Below are positions 1 through 8,673 of a stretch of DNA of 10,585 nucleotides, piece by piece. Origin of the DNA: an uncultured Bacteroidales bacterium (lineage in GTDB: Bacteria > Bacteroidota > Bacteroidia > Bacteroidales > FEN-979). The number at the start of each line of letters is the position of its first letter. The stretch's first letter is position 1. Where the stretch lies: contig CAIYQH010000218.1 in the NCBI GenBank assembly GCA_903928285.1, forward strand, positions 1 through 10,585, in the 5' to 3' direction. A program made the translations under genes and the position numbers. The notes below the pieces were generated by a model. The model did not search any database and was not told the DNA's origin. It was given only the letters and a program-made list of their open reading frames with translations.

Positions 1-1046
1 AGAACATGTCGGTTTTGCTGGGTGATTCAACCGCTTCGGAATTAAACAATTCAATCAACTCCTTCAACGCCATCTACAGCGCTTTCCTGATGGACCACTT
101 TAACCAGTTGTACCGCACCCGAAACAGGCAGCTGCTCGATACCTTCCGGTTGCAGCTGATCCAGCATTTCAGCCCCATCGAAAATGAATATTTTGCCGGT
201 CATATCGCCTATAAACTCGCTGCACTGGAGCAAATGACACAGTATTACAGCAAATCGCTGCTTATCCGTAACTATTTCAATGATAAACCGGTCCAGTTCA
301 ATAACCTGGAGTACATGGATTTTTTTAACAGCTTTTTCACAAAATATATCACCGTTACCTCGCTGACCCTGCACAAGACCGATTGCAAAACGATCATCAA
401 GGGGCCCGACCCCTATACCGCCATGATGAAGTTCATGGAGACCGACACCCTGCTGAAGAATGACCAGGTTCGCGAAATGGTGATGCTGAAAGGGATGATG
501 GAGTTTTACAATAGCCCTGGTTTCAGCCAGGATGATATTGTGGCGGTGCTGACTTCGGCGAAAACAAAATCGAGATTTTTTGAGAACAGGGTGCTGGCCG
601 AAGATCTGATCCGATTTCTTACCAATCTGAAACCGGGAACCCCGGCGCCAGGCTTCGCCCTTCCTGACAGAGATCAGAAAGAGGTAACGCTGAAAAGCCT
701 GCAGGGAAAACCTGTTTTAATCTGTTTCTGGACCACCTATTGCGAAGGTTGTCTTTCGGAAATGGACCTGATAAGGCCTCTTTATGACAAATATAAAGAT
801 GGCATACATTTTGTCAGTATCTCTGCCGACAAGTATTTCAGTAAAATGGTCCGCTTCATCAACCTGAAAAAGGACTATGTATGGACCTTCCTGAATACGG
901 GGGAACACCCGGAGGTGCTGAAGGATTATGATGTCAGGAGCTATCCCCTGTTTGTATTGATCGATAAAGAGGGGAAAATATATAAATACCCGGCCGGACA
1001 ACCGAGCAGCGGATTGGAAGCCGATTTGCAGAAAATATTGCAGTAA
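1..1046 (+). CDS. TlpA-like thioredoxin-fold protein (5' end outside window)
   Basis: This is the C-terminal part of a probable envelope thiol-disulfide protein. The frame is open to the left window edge; the first in-window ATG is at position 6, but no signal peptide follows it, so I infer the true start lies upstream. Numbering from that ATG (346 residues), residues 1-205 are a helical, mostly hydrophilic region I cannot assign. Residues about 210-346 are a thioredoxin/AhpC-TSA fold: it opens with PAPGFALPD, has the redox motif C246-E-G-C249 after FWTTY, and the cis-proline P314 in SYPLFVLID. Bacteroidota encode many such TlpA/ResA-like proteins with long N-terminal domains, usually exported and acting in disulfide reduction or stress responses. 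The CEGC dipeptide differs from the common CxPC form. It ends 13 nt before secA, so co-transcription is likely. The fold is well supported; substrate and exact role are unknown. Confidence 0.85.
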   Translation, partial: NMSVLLGDSTASELNNSINSFNAIYSAFLMDHFNQLYRTRNRQLLDTFRLQLIQHFSPIENEYFAGHIAYKLAALEQMTQYYSKSLLIRNYFNDKPVQFNNLEYMDFFNSFFTKYITVTSLTLHKTDCKTIIKGPDPYTAMMKFMETDTLLKNDQVREMVMLKGMMEFYNSPGFSQDDIVAVLTSAKTKSRFFENRVLAEDLIRFLTNLKPGTPAPGFALPDRDQKEVTLKSLQGKPVLICFWTTYCEGCLSEMDLIRPLYDKYKDGIHFVSISADKYFSKMVRFINLKKDYVWTFLNTGEHPEVLKDYDVRSYPLFVLIDKEGKIYKYPAGQPSSGLEADLQKILQ

Positions 1047-1059
1047 TCAACCAGAAGAT

Positions 1060-4000
1060 ATGTTAGATTTTTTCAAGAAGATGCTGGGGAACAAATCCCA
1101 GCGGGATATCAAGAGTATCAACCCGTTGGTTGACAAAGCCCTGGAAGCCTGGGAAGAGATTAAAACCATTTCGAACGATGAGCTTCGTGCACGCACGATT
1201 GCCTTCAAACACCGGATCACGGAGCATATCGCGGCGAAAGAACAGGAGATCGAGACCCTAAAGGAACAACTCAACTCCGATGATATCGAGATTGACGAGA
1301 AGGAAAACCTTTATGCTGTGCTCGACAAACTTGAGAAGGAATCATATGAGTTGACCCAGGAGGCACTGCATGAGATTCTGCCGGAGGCCTTCGCGGTAAT
1401 GAAGGATACTGCCAGGCGGTTCTTTGAAAATGAATATGTTGAAGTAACCGCAACGCAGAACGACCGCGACCTGGCTGCCAGAAAGGCGAGTGTCGAGATC
1501 GACGGCGATATTGCACGGTTCCGCAACAGCTGGACCGCGGGCGGCAACATGATCACGTGGGATATGGTTCACTACGACTGCCAGCTGATCGGCGGGGTGG
1601 TGCTGCACGACGGGAAGATCGCCGAAATGGCCACGGGTGAAGGAAAAACGCTGGTCGCCACGCTGCCTATGTTTCTCAATGCCCTCCCGGGCAAAGGGGT
1701 GCATATTGTCACCGTCAACGACTATCTCGCCAAGCGTGACTCTGAATGGATGGGGCCACTGTTCGAATTCCATGGTCTGAAGGTCGACTGCATCGACCGT
1801 CACGAGCCCAATTCACAGGCGAGAAGGGATGCCTACCTGGCCGATATCACCTATGGCACAAACAACGAATTTGGTTTTGACTACCTGCGCGACAACATGA
1901 CAAGCAATCCCGAGGAACTTGTGCAGCGCCCGCATAACTATGCCATCGTGGATGAGGTTGACTCCGTGCTGATCGATGATGCCCGAACCCCCCTGATCAT
2001 CTCCGGTCCCACGCCAAAAGGTGAAAACCAGCTGTTCGATGATCTGAAGCCCAATGTTACCAAGTTGTACAACGCCCAGCGGACGCTGGTTACCAAGCTC
2101 CTTTCAGAGGCAAAGGCGCTCTCGGAAGATCCAAAAAATGATGAAAACCTGAAAAAAGCCGGCGAGCAGCTGCTGCGAGCACATCACGGACTACCCAAGA
2201 ACAAGGCCCTGATCAAATTCCTCAGCGAACCCGGCATGAAGGCACTGATGCTGAAGACCGAAAACTTCTATCTTGCCGAACAGGCTAAAAACATGCATAT
2301 CATCGACGATGCACTCTACTTTGTCATCGATGAAAAAAACAACACCATTGAATTGCGCGACCAGGGGATCGACCTGTTGACCCAATCTTATGAAGACCCT
2401 ACCTTTTATATCCTGCCCGATATCGGTTCGGTGATTGCCGATCTCGAGCGTCAGCCGCTTTCAGAAGAGGAGAAGATTGAGAAGAAAGACGCCCTGATGC
2501 TCGACTACTCCATCAAAACAGAACGCGTCCATACAGTAAACCAGCTCATCAAGGCATATGCCCTCTTTGAAAAAGATGTCGAATATGTGGTGATGGATAA
2601 CAAGGTGAAAATCGTGGATGAGCAGACCGGTCGTATCCTCGAAGGGCGCCGCTATTCCGACGGGTTGCACCAGGCCATTGAAGCCAAGGAAAATGTAAAA
2701 ATCGAGGCCGCCACGCAGACCTATGCCACGGTCACCCTGCAGAATTATTTCAGGATGTACAAGAAGCTGGCCGGTATGACCGGTACTGCCGAAACGGAAG
2801 CCGGCGAGTTGTGGGATATCTACAAGCTCGATGTAGTGGTGATCCCCACAAACAAGAAGATCGTCCGCGACGATCGTGAAGACCTGGTCTATAAGACCAA
2901 ACGCGAAAAGTTCAATGCGGTTATCGACGAAATCGAACGGCTCGTCAAGGAGGGGCGCCCCAGTCTCGTTGGTACGACCTCCGTTGAAACTTCCGAATTG
3001 CTGAGCAGGATGCTCAAACGCAAAAATATCCCCCACAACGTACTGAATGCCAAACTGCATGCACGTGAGGCCGATATCGTCGCCGAGGCTGGCCGGGCCG
3101 GCACCGTGACCATTGCCACCAACATGGCAGGTCGAGGCACCGACATCAAGCTCGGACCCGGCGTGAAACAGGCAGGCGGTCTGGCCATTATCGGCACCGA
3201 GCGACATGAATCGCGGCGCGTCGACCGCCAGCTGCGCGGTCGTGCAGGCAGGCAGGGCGACCCTGGCAGTTCGCAATTCTTCGTATCCCTCGAGGATGAC
3301 CTGATGCGCATGTTCGGCTCCGACCGGATTGCCAAAATTATGGACCGGATGGGCATCAAAGATGGCGAGGTCATCCAGCACTCGATGATCACCAACTCCA
3401 TCGAACGGGCCCAGAAAAAAGTGGAAGAGAACAACTTCGGCACCCGTAAAAAGCTGCTCGAATACGATGACGTGATGAACATCCAGCGGGAGGCCATCTA
3501 CAAAAAAAGGCATCATGCCCTCTTTGGCGACCGCCTGGCCGTCGACATCTCCAACATGATCTATGACGTTTGTGAAACCATCGTCCTTGACGCCCAGGAT
3601 ACCCGCAACTACACCGATTTCAACCTCGACCTGATGAAGGAGTTTGCGGCCGATTCACCCATTTCACAGGCAGACTTCGGAACGCTGAATAACGACGACC
3701 TGGTCGAGCGGCTTTATGGCTACATCTATAAGCGGTATAAATCAAAATGTGAGCACATTTCACGAAAAACCTATCCTGTCATCAAGGATGTGTTTGAAAA
3801 TGACACGCGTTATGAGAATATCGCCATTCCCGTTACCGACGGACTGAAGACGATGCAGGCAGTGGCAAACCTGAAGAAAGCTTACGAAGACAAGGGCAAG
3901 GAGGTTGTGCTGAGTATCGAAAAGGGGATCGTCCTGGGGATGATCGACAATGCCTGGAAAGAGCACCTGCGTGAAATGGACGACCTGAAACAATCGGTTC

Positions 4001-4347
4001 AGAATGCTGCCTACGAACAAAAGGATCCGTTGCTCATCTATAAGTTTGAGTCGTTTGAACTGTTTAAGAGCATGGTGCAGCGTACCAACAAGGAGATCAC
4101 GTCGTTCCTGATCAAAGCCGATGTGCCCATCCAGGTTGATAATGTAAAAGAGGCCCAGGCGCCCCGCAAGATGGATCGCGCCCGTATGAAGGAAGAGCGC
4201 TCCGATATGCTGTCGCAGTCAAATTCGAAAACCCAGGAGCCGGTACACGTCCAACCGGTGAAGGTTGAGAAGAAGGTTGGGCGTAACGACCCCTGTCCAT
4301 GCGGCAGTGGCAAGAAATATAAAAACTGTCACGGAACAGGCGAATAA
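1060..4347 (+). CDS. secA: Preprotein translocase ATPase SecA
   Basis: SecA is the motor ATPase that pushes unfolded preproteins through the SecYEG channel at the inner membrane. The 1095-residue product has the diagnostic DEAD-like motor: Walker A with TGEGKT at residues 192-197, Walker B DEVD at 298-301, the second nucleotide-binding domain with TNMAGRGTD at 687-695 and motif VI QLRGRAGRQGD at 724-734. The scaffold/wing region follows (WKEHLREMDDLKQ near 970). A C-terminal SEC-C zinc motif (C1079, C1081, C1090, H1091) would bind zinc and SecB or ribosomes. It is about 190 residues longer than the E. coli protein (901). The extra length lies in a charged segment around 58-104, a second around 125-163, and a third around 328-420, all typical of Bacteroidota SecA. 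The ATG at 1060 gives the standard short N-terminus (MLDFFKKMLG); no strong ribosome-binding site precedes it. It lies 13 nt after the thioredoxin gene and 29 nt before pyrH. Confidence 0.98.
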   Translation: MLDFFKKMLGNKSQRDIKSINPLVDKALEAWEEIKTISNDELRARTIAFKHRITEHIAAKEQEIETLKEQLNSDDIEIDEKENLYAVLDKLEKESYELTQEALHEILPEAFAVMKDTARRFFENEYVEVTATQNDRDLAARKASVEIDGDIARFRNSWTAGGNMITWDMVHYDCQLIGGVVLHDGKIAEMATGEGKTLVATLPMFLNALPGKGVHIVTVNDYLAKRDSEWMGPLFEFHGLKVDCIDRHEPNSQARRDAYLADITYGTNNEFGFDYLRDNMTSNPEELVQRPHNYAIVDEVDSVLIDDARTPLIISGPTPKGENQLFDDLKPNVTKLYNAQRTLVTKLLSEAKALSEDPKNDENLKKAGEQLLRAHHGLPKNKALIKFLSEPGMKALMLKTENFYLAEQAKNMHIIDDALYFVIDEKNNTIELRDQGIDLLTQSYEDPTFYILPDIGSVIADLERQPLSEEEKIEKKDALMLDYSIKTERVHTVNQLIKAYALFEKDVEYVVMDNKVKIVDEQTGRILEGRRYSDGLHQAIEAKENVKIEAATQTYATVTLQNYFRMYKKLAGMTGTAETEAGELWDIYKLDVVVIPTNKKIVRDDREDLVYKTKREKFNAVIDEIERLVKEGRPSLVGTTSVETSELLSRMLKRKNIPHNVLNAKLHAREADIVAEAGRAGTVTIATNMAGRGTDIKLGPGVKQAGGLAIIGTERHESRRVDRQLRGRAGRQGDPGSSQFFVSLEDDLMRMFGSDRIAKIMDRMGIKDGEVIQHSMITNSIERAQKKVEENNFGTRKKLLEYDDVMNIQREAIYKKRHHALFGDRLAVDISNMIYDVCETIVLDAQDTRNYTDFNLDLMKEFAADSPISQADFGTLNNDDLVERLYGYIYKRYKSKCEHISRKTYPVIKDVFENDTRYENIAIPVTDGLKTMQAVANLKKAYEDKGKEVVLSIEKGIVLGMIDNAWKEHLREMDDLKQSVQNAAYEQKDPLLIYKFESFELFKSMVQRTNKEITSFLIKADVPIQVDNVKEAQAPRKMDRARMKEERSDMLSQSNSKTQEPVHVQPVKVEKKVGRNDPCPCGSGKKYKNCHGTGE

Positions 4348-4376
4348 CATACAACATTCCCTTTAAAAATGAACAG

Positions 4377-5081
4377 ATGAAGCTGAAACGTGTTCTATTA
4401 AAACTGTCCGGCGAAGCGCTGGAAGGGTCGCAGGGTTATGGAATTGATCCCCGGAGACTGGCCGAATATGCTGAAGAAGTGAAGTCGGTGGTGGAGGAGG
4501 GAGTACAGGTTGCTATCGTGATCGGTGGCGGGAATATCTACAGGGGACTCGCTGGTACCAGCGAAGGGATGGACCGGGTTCAGGGCGACTATATGGGCAT
4601 GCTGGCCACCGTGATCAACAGCATGGCAATCCAGGCGGCGCTTGAAAAACTTGGCGTTAAAGTGAAGCTTTTGTCCGGGCTGGCCATTGATCCCATCTGT
4701 GATGCCATGAGCCGGCGGAAAGCGGTCAGTCACCTGGACCAGGGCCATGTGGTGGTGATTGCCGGAGGTACCGGGAACCCCTATTTTACGACCGACAGCG
4801 CCTCGGCCCTTCGCGCCATCGAGATCGGGGCCGATGCCATCCTTAAGGGCACCCGTGTGGATGGTGTTTACACCGCCGATCCTGAAAAAGATCCTTCTGC
4901 CGCAAAGTATGACACCCTCTCGTTCGGTGAAGCATACGAAAAGGGGCTGAAGATCATGGACCTGACCGCCTTTACCCTTTGCCGTGAAAACCATATGCCC
5001 ATCATTGTTTTTGATATGAATACACCGGGGAACCTGCTAAGACTTATCAGGGGGGAAGCGATCGGGACGATTGTTTGCTGA
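4377..5081 (+). CDS. pyrH: UMP kinase
   Basis: PyrH phosphorylates UMP to UDP with ATP in the cytoplasm, the step feeding UTP and CTP synthesis; bacterial PyrH is a hexamer of the amino-acid kinase fold. The 234-residue length is normal for the family. Visible motifs are the N-terminal phosphate-binding KLSGEALEG (K9-S11-G12), the glycine-rich IGGGNIYRG at residues 49-57, the segment DYMGMLATVINSMAIQAALE that lines the UMP site, and the GTGNPYFTTDSA stretch at 132-142 followed by ILKGTRVDGVYTADP for nucleotide binding. An overlapping ATG at 4369 gives only three codons before a stop, so 4377 is the start. The TGA stop at 5079-5081 directly abuts the first unit of a nonamer repeat array. pyrH is often followed by frr, and here that order is kept but with a 474-nt gap. 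Confidence 0.97.
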   Translation: MKLKRVLLKLSGEALEGSQGYGIDPRRLAEYAEEVKSVVEEGVQVAIVIGGGNIYRGLAGTSEGMDRVQGDYMGMLATVINSMAIQAALEKLGVKVKLLSGLAIDPICDAMSRRKAVSHLDQGHVVVIAGGTGNPYFTTDSASALRAIEIGADAILKGTRVDGVYTADPEKDPSAAKYDTLSFGEAYEKGLKIMDLTAFTLCRENHMPIIVFDMNTPGNLLRLIRGEAIGTIVC

Positions 5082-5126
5082 ATGCAAACAATGCAAACAA
5101 TGCAGGCAATGCAGGCAATGCAGGAA
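5082..5126 (+). repeat. Nonamer tandem repeat, five units (left arm)
   Basis: Five head-to-tail 9-nt units begin at the base after the pyrH stop codon: ATGCAAACA twice (5082, 5091), ATGCAGGCA twice (5100, 5109) and ATGCAGGAA once (5118). Consensus is ATGCARRMA. Read in the pyrH frame the array is open and encodes Met-Gln-Thr/Ala triplets up to a TGA at 5136-5138, an 18-codon stretch I regard as incidental. It is the reverse complement of the array at 5451-5531: bases 5089-5122 pair without mismatch with 5473-5506. Confidence 0.95.
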
Positions 5127-5450
5127 TATCGACAATGAAGGAAAAGTGTTGATGGAGCGGGGGATGAATGCCTGAAATGCCAAAATAATGGTTCGTGCAA
5201 TTTGCCAATGATATTTATATTAATTCCTCGTAACACGAAAAATTACTTTCTCACTGACAATATTCAAGGGAAAAATGTTCAAAAAGTTGAATGACAATAA
5301 TTGAAATAACGGAAAATCCTAAATGTTGAATAGGTCCCTTTGAAAGCAGCATTTTATTTGATTCGGAATTGTAATTTTTATTTTTAATTTTGACACTCCA
5401 AATATTAACAGTTCATTATTTTTCAGGCATTACGGATTCGTTTTATACAT
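5127..5450. other. AT-rich non-coding spacer between the two arrays
   Basis: This 324-nt stretch separates the inverted repeat arrays. It is visibly richer in A and T than the flanking genes, has stops in all frames at short intervals and holds no convincing gene or RNA gene. The only signal I can point to is a promoter-like element at 5357-5392. A short imperfect inverted pair (TTCAAGGGA at 5263-5271 against TCCCTTTGAA at 5335-5344, one bulge) is weak. Confidence 0.6.
5357..5392 (+). promoter_or_regulatory. Candidate Bacteroidota-type promoter for frr
   Basis: TAATTTTG at 5385-5392 matches the Bacteroidota -7 box TAnnTTTG exactly, and TTTG at 5357-5360 could be the -33 box. The 24-nt space between them is longer than the usual 19-21, so the match is imperfect. 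If used, transcription would begin near 5400, giving frr a leader of about 155 nt that contains the whole right-hand repeat array. In an AT-rich region such a box can occur by chance. Confidence 0.35.
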
Positions 5451-5531
5451 TGTTTGCATTGTTTGCATTGGTTGCATTGCCTGCATTGCCTGCATTGTTT
5501 GCATTGCCTGCATTGTTTGCATTGCCTGCAT
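5451..5531 (+). repeat. Nonamer tandem repeat, nine units (right arm)
   Basis: Nine uninterrupted 9-nt units: TGTTTGCAT (5451, 5460, 5496, 5514), TGGTTGCAT (5469) and TGCCTGCAT (5478, 5487, 5505, 5523). Consensus TGYYTGCAT is the reverse complement of the unit at 5082-5126, so the two arrays face each other. Units differ only at the two central bases, mostly TT or CC. The array ends 24 nt before the frr start codon, so it would lie in the frr 5' leader if frr is transcribed from the spacer, or form the 3' arm of a long stem if pyrH and frr are read together. Confidence 0.95.
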
Positions 5532-5555
5532 TGATAACTTTAATTTTTCCCATAT

Positions 5556-6119
5556 ATGAATGATGAGATAGAATTTACGCTGGATGAAGCCAATGAAGGG
5601 ATGAACCTTGCCATCCAGCACCTTGAAAAGGAGTTTCAGAAGCTCCGTGCCGGAAAAGCAAGTGCCCAGATGCTGGATGGGGTCAGGATTGATTACTACG
5701 GGGTAAGTACCCCGATTGATCAGACCGCCAATATCAGCACCCCTGATGGCCGCCAGATCATCGTTCAACCATGGGATAAAAGCGTGCTGGGGCTTATCGA
5801 TAAGGCAATCCAGGCAGCGAACCTGGGATTTAACCCCAAGAACGAGGGGGAGATCCTGCGTATCGTTGTTCCCCCGCTGACGGAGGAGCGCCGGCGCGAC
5901 CTGGTGAAAAAGGCCAAGGCCGAGGCCGAAAACGGCAAGGTCAGCATCCGCAATATCCGCCGAATTGCCAATGAAACTGCCAAAAAACTTAAAAAAGACG
6001 GGGTTCCGGAGGATGAAGTTGAACGGCTGGAACTTGATATTCAGAAGCTTACCGATGAATATATTTCCAAAGTCGACAAATTGTTCGATATCAAGGAGAA
6101 GGATATCATGACGGTATAA
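5556..6119 (+). CDS. frr: Ribosome recycling factor
   Basis: RRF works with EF-G after translation termination to split the post-termination ribosome and free the mRNA and tRNA. The 187-residue product matches the family length (about 185). The N-terminal helix leads into LRAGKAS (residues 30-36) and the small beta domain with DYYG and TPDGRQIIVQPWD. The three-helix bundle then resumes with the signature PPLTEERRRDLVKKAK starting at 106 and VSIRNIRRIANE, and ends with a long C-terminal helix. ATG at 5556 gives the expected N-terminus; no Shine-Dalgarno sequence is seen, which is common in this phylum. It follows pyrH, its usual partner, but the repeat-bounded gap suggests it may have its own promoter. 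Confidence 0.97.
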   Translation: MNDEIEFTLDEANEGMNLAIQHLEKEFQKLRAGKASAQMLDGVRIDYYGVSTPIDQTANISTPDGRQIIVQPWDKSVLGLIDKAIQAANLGFNPKNEGEILRIVVPPLTEERRRDLVKKAKAEAENGKVSIRNIRRIANETAKKLKKDGVPEDEVERLELDIQKLTDEYISKVDKLFDIKEKDIMTV

Positions 6120-6276
6120 TTTTTACTTCGGGCGTTGTAATGCGGATATTTCCCAACAGCCTCTTCTGTACCTTTAACATGGCGTCGATCTGTTCAGTTG
6201 TCTTATCCTCCCTGACGTCGCCGTATTGTGTGTTTCTGGCTGTCAACCCTCTATTGATGTTTAAAAGACCACGATC
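6106..6276 (-). other. Possible gene relic in the frr/hexosaminidase gap
   Basis: On the minus strand a 56-codon open stretch runs from just after a TGA (6277-6279) to a TGA at 6106-6108. It covers the otherwise empty gap between the two convergent genes and overlaps the 3' end of each. The translation is rich in charged residues with an amphipathic look (for example TTEQIDAMLKVQKRLL). It has no early ATG; the only in-frame ATG is within that helix. It is not in the hexosaminidase frame and that protein already has a natural end. It could be the tail of a decayed gene or chance. I do not recognise it. Confidence 0.2.
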
Positions 6277-8624
6277 TCATCGGTGAAGATCCAGCAGGGT
6301 TCGCCGGCCCCTTCATGCCAGGCGGGGCATTTGCCGGGGTTTTTGGCCTTAACGTGCACGTAGCGGGCCCTGGTCCTGGTCATGAACTGGAAGTTGAAGG
6401 GCTGCATAAAGACCTGGTCGATCTTTGGCGAGATGGTGTTGGGCACCTCGTTGAAGGAATGATATTTTTTTCCATCCGACGACAGGGAGTATTCAACCAC
6501 CGTGGGAAGAAAGATCCAGCTCTTCTGGTTTTGCAGGAAGTTCATCTGCACCGAATTCACCAGGATCTCTTCCCCCAGGTCGATGACCACGTCGAGGTCG
6601 TTTCCCAGGAATCCCTGCCAGAGGCCATCCTGGTGGTCGATGGTGGCGCGCAGGCCATCGGTAAGGGCGCTTTCGCCGGCGGCCGGGTAGCGGTATGAAA
6701 AGGGGGAGGCATAGCTGACACTCTTGCCGATGGCCAGGTGGTAGATGAGCGGCGTCTCCACACCTTTTTCCTGCAGCTGGCCGTCAGGGAACAGTCCGGC
6801 CTTGACAATCCCGTTTTTAGTGATGTTCACGGGAGCGGTGTAAAGGGGGGAGCCGGTTTTAACATCATTCCCGTCGAGGGTATAGTGCAACGGCACATCA
6901 GGTTGTTCCGAGTCAAGCACCAGCTTGATCATCTTCTCTTTCCTATCGACCGCGGTATTGACGGCCACCCTGAAGGAGCCCTTACTGTAGTTGACATTCA
7001 TAAACTTCAGCCGCCTGAACTGCTCCTTCATCCTGTGACGGAAATCGAGCCAGTTTCTTGAACTCTTCGGCGACCATACCACCTCCGAAAGGGCGATCAT
7101 CCTGGGAACGGCCATATATTCAGCATGGGCTGGGGTCTGGATGAACTCGGTCCACAGGTTGCCCTGGGCGCCGAGGATATGGCGGGCCTCCTCTTTGGTC
7201 AGTTCGCCGGGGGTGGGTTCGTAGGAGTAGACCTTTTTCAGCGTGGTGAAACCCCCGATGGCTTTGGGTTCGGAGGCGGGATCGGCCTGGTAATGGTCGA
7301 AATAACAGTATGAGCCCGGGGTCATGATGGCATCGTGTCCCATTCGTGCGGCGGCAATACCTCCCTCAACGCCGCGCCACGACATCACGGTGGCCTCCGG
7401 CGCCAGTCCGCCCTCCAGGATTTCGTCCCAGCCGATGATCTTACGGTTTTTCGAAACGATGAACTTCTCGATGCGTTTGATGAAATAGCTCTGCAGTTCC
7501 TTTTCGTCCTTCAGCCCTTCGGCCTTGATCCGGGCCTGGCATCGGGGGCAGCTTTTCCAGTTGGTCTTGTCGGCTTCATCCCCGCCAATGTGGATATACT
7601 GCGACGGGAAGAGGGCGATCACCTCGGTTAGCACATCCTCCATAAAGGTGAAAACCGAATCGTTGCCGGCACACAGGATGTCGAGGTTGGGCCAGTAGCT
7701 GCCGGTAGGAACCTTGAAAGGCCCGCCGGTGCAGGAAAACTGCGGATAGGCGGCCAGCACCTCGACCGAATGGGCCGGCATTTCAATTTCAGGGATGATG
7801 GTGATATAGCGGTCGGCGGCATATTGCACGATGTCGCGAACCTCATCCTGGGTATAATAACCCCCGTAGTTGGCCTTTTCGCCTGTCTGACCGGCCGGCC
7901 GCTCATTCCAGGGCAGATCCTCGTGATCCACATGCCAGGCGGCGGTTTGCATCAGTTTCGGGTATTTTTTGATCTCGATACGCCAGCCGTTATCGTCGGT
8001 TAGGTGCCAGTGAAACCGGTTCATCTTGTACATCGCGATCAGGTCGATATAGCGTTTGACAAAGCTGGCGGGGAAAAAATGGCGGGAAACATCGAGGTGC
8101 ATGCCGCGGTAGGGATAACGGGGATGGTCGCTGATCTCGACACAGGAGATGCTCCAGCTCTTTACCGTGCCGGAGGATGCCGGTTTATACACCTCGGCAG
8201 GCATCAGCTGCAGCAGCGACTGGATACCGTAAAACAGGCCGGCGCCGCTTTCTGCGGTAATCTTTACCTGGTGTGGACTTACCTTCAGCCGGTAACCTTC
8301 TGAGGGAGCATCAGTCTTCCCGGTGCCAATGGATAAAAGAATCACATTGGAACTTTTTTCTGCACCTGTTGCCTCGACGACCTTGAGGTCGGGACCGCCT
8401 GCAAGATGGAGCTGGTCGGCAAAAAAACGGGCAATCCGCTGCATCTCTTTATTCCCCTGGGATATCACCAGTGAGGTTTGGTCATTGATGGTAAAGGTGC
8501 CGGTTTTTACCTTGACTGATATGGGTTTTGGAACGATGGAGTTTGCTGTAGAAACGGCGGGGGTGTTTGCCTGGAAAGCAAGCGGGATCAGCATCAGCAG
8601 GCAGATGGAAAGAAAACGGTGCAT
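6261..8624 (-). CDS. Secreted beta-N-acetylhexosaminidase, GH20
   Basis: This enzyme removes terminal beta-linked GlcNAc or GalNAc from glycans or chitin fragments by substrate-assisted catalysis. The frame is open back to 8705, but I place the start at the ATG at 8622-8624 (787 residues) because a clear Sec signal peptide follows (MHRFLSICLLMLIPLAFQA) with no lipobox, pointing to the periplasm. Residues about 30-150 form the GH20b domain. The catalytic barrel runs from about 170 (RGMHLDVSRHFFP) to about 520, with HIGGDEA containing the catalytic pair D349-E350, then GWDEILEGG and MSWRG. A chitobiase-type C-terminal domain (YTLDG near D584) and an F5/8-type C (CBM32-like) sugar-binding domain from about 640 to the end follow. 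It is 166 nt downstream of a NahK-like kinase on the same strand, which supports an amino-sugar role. The natural substrate (host glycan, chitin oligomer or peptidoglycan-derived) cannot be told. Confidence 0.95.
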   Translation of the reverse strand: MHRFLSICLLMLIPLAFQANTPAVSTANSIVPKPISVKVKTGTFTINDQTSLVISQGNKEMQRIARFFADQLHLAGGPDLKVVEATGAEKSSNVILLSIGTGKTDAPSEGYRLKVSPHQVKITAESGAGLFYGIQSLLQLMPAEVYKPASSGTVKSWSISCVEISDHPRYPYRGMHLDVSRHFFPASFVKRYIDLIAMYKMNRFHWHLTDDNGWRIEIKKYPKLMQTAAWHVDHEDLPWNERPAGQTGEKANYGGYYTQDEVRDIVQYAADRYITIIPEIEMPAHSVEVLAAYPQFSCTGGPFKVPTGSYWPNLDILCAGNDSVFTFMEDVLTEVIALFPSQYIHIGGDEADKTNWKSCPRCQARIKAEGLKDEKELQSYFIKRIEKFIVSKNRKIIGWDEILEGGLAPEATVMSWRGVEGGIAAARMGHDAIMTPGSYCYFDHYQADPASEPKAIGGFTTLKKVYSYEPTPGELTKEEARHILGAQGNLWTEFIQTPAHAEYMAVPRMIALSEVVWSPKSSRNWLDFRHRMKEQFRRLKFMNVNYSKGSFRVAVNTAVDRKEKMIKLVLDSEQPDVPLHYTLDGNDVKTGSPLYTAPVNITKNGIVKAGLFPDGQLQEKGVETPLIYHLAIGKSVSYASPFSYRYPAAGESALTDGLRATIDHQDGLWQGFLGNDLDVVIDLGEEILVNSVQMNFLQNQKSWIFLPTVVEYSLSSDGKKYHSFNEVPNTISPKIDQVFMQPFNFQFMTRTRARYVHVKAKNPGKCPAWHEGAGEPCWIFTDEIVVF

Positions 8625-8673
8625 AGTTGAGGTGGTTAATGATGAGTATGCAAAATACGGGAAAAAAGTAATT

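Noticed and set aside
2461..3516. 351-codon open frame on the minus strand
   Set aside because: It lies wholly antisense to the conserved motor domain of secA and its translation looks like no protein family; it reflects codon composition of secA.
5082..5531. CRISPR array
   Set aside because: The units are 9 nt and directly contiguous with no spacers, and there are no cas genes nearby.
5430..5768. Minus-strand frame with Met-Gln-Ala/Thr repeats
   Set aside because: It is antisense to frr plus the nonamer array. The amino-acid repeat is a by-product of a 9-nt unit, which keeps any frame open.
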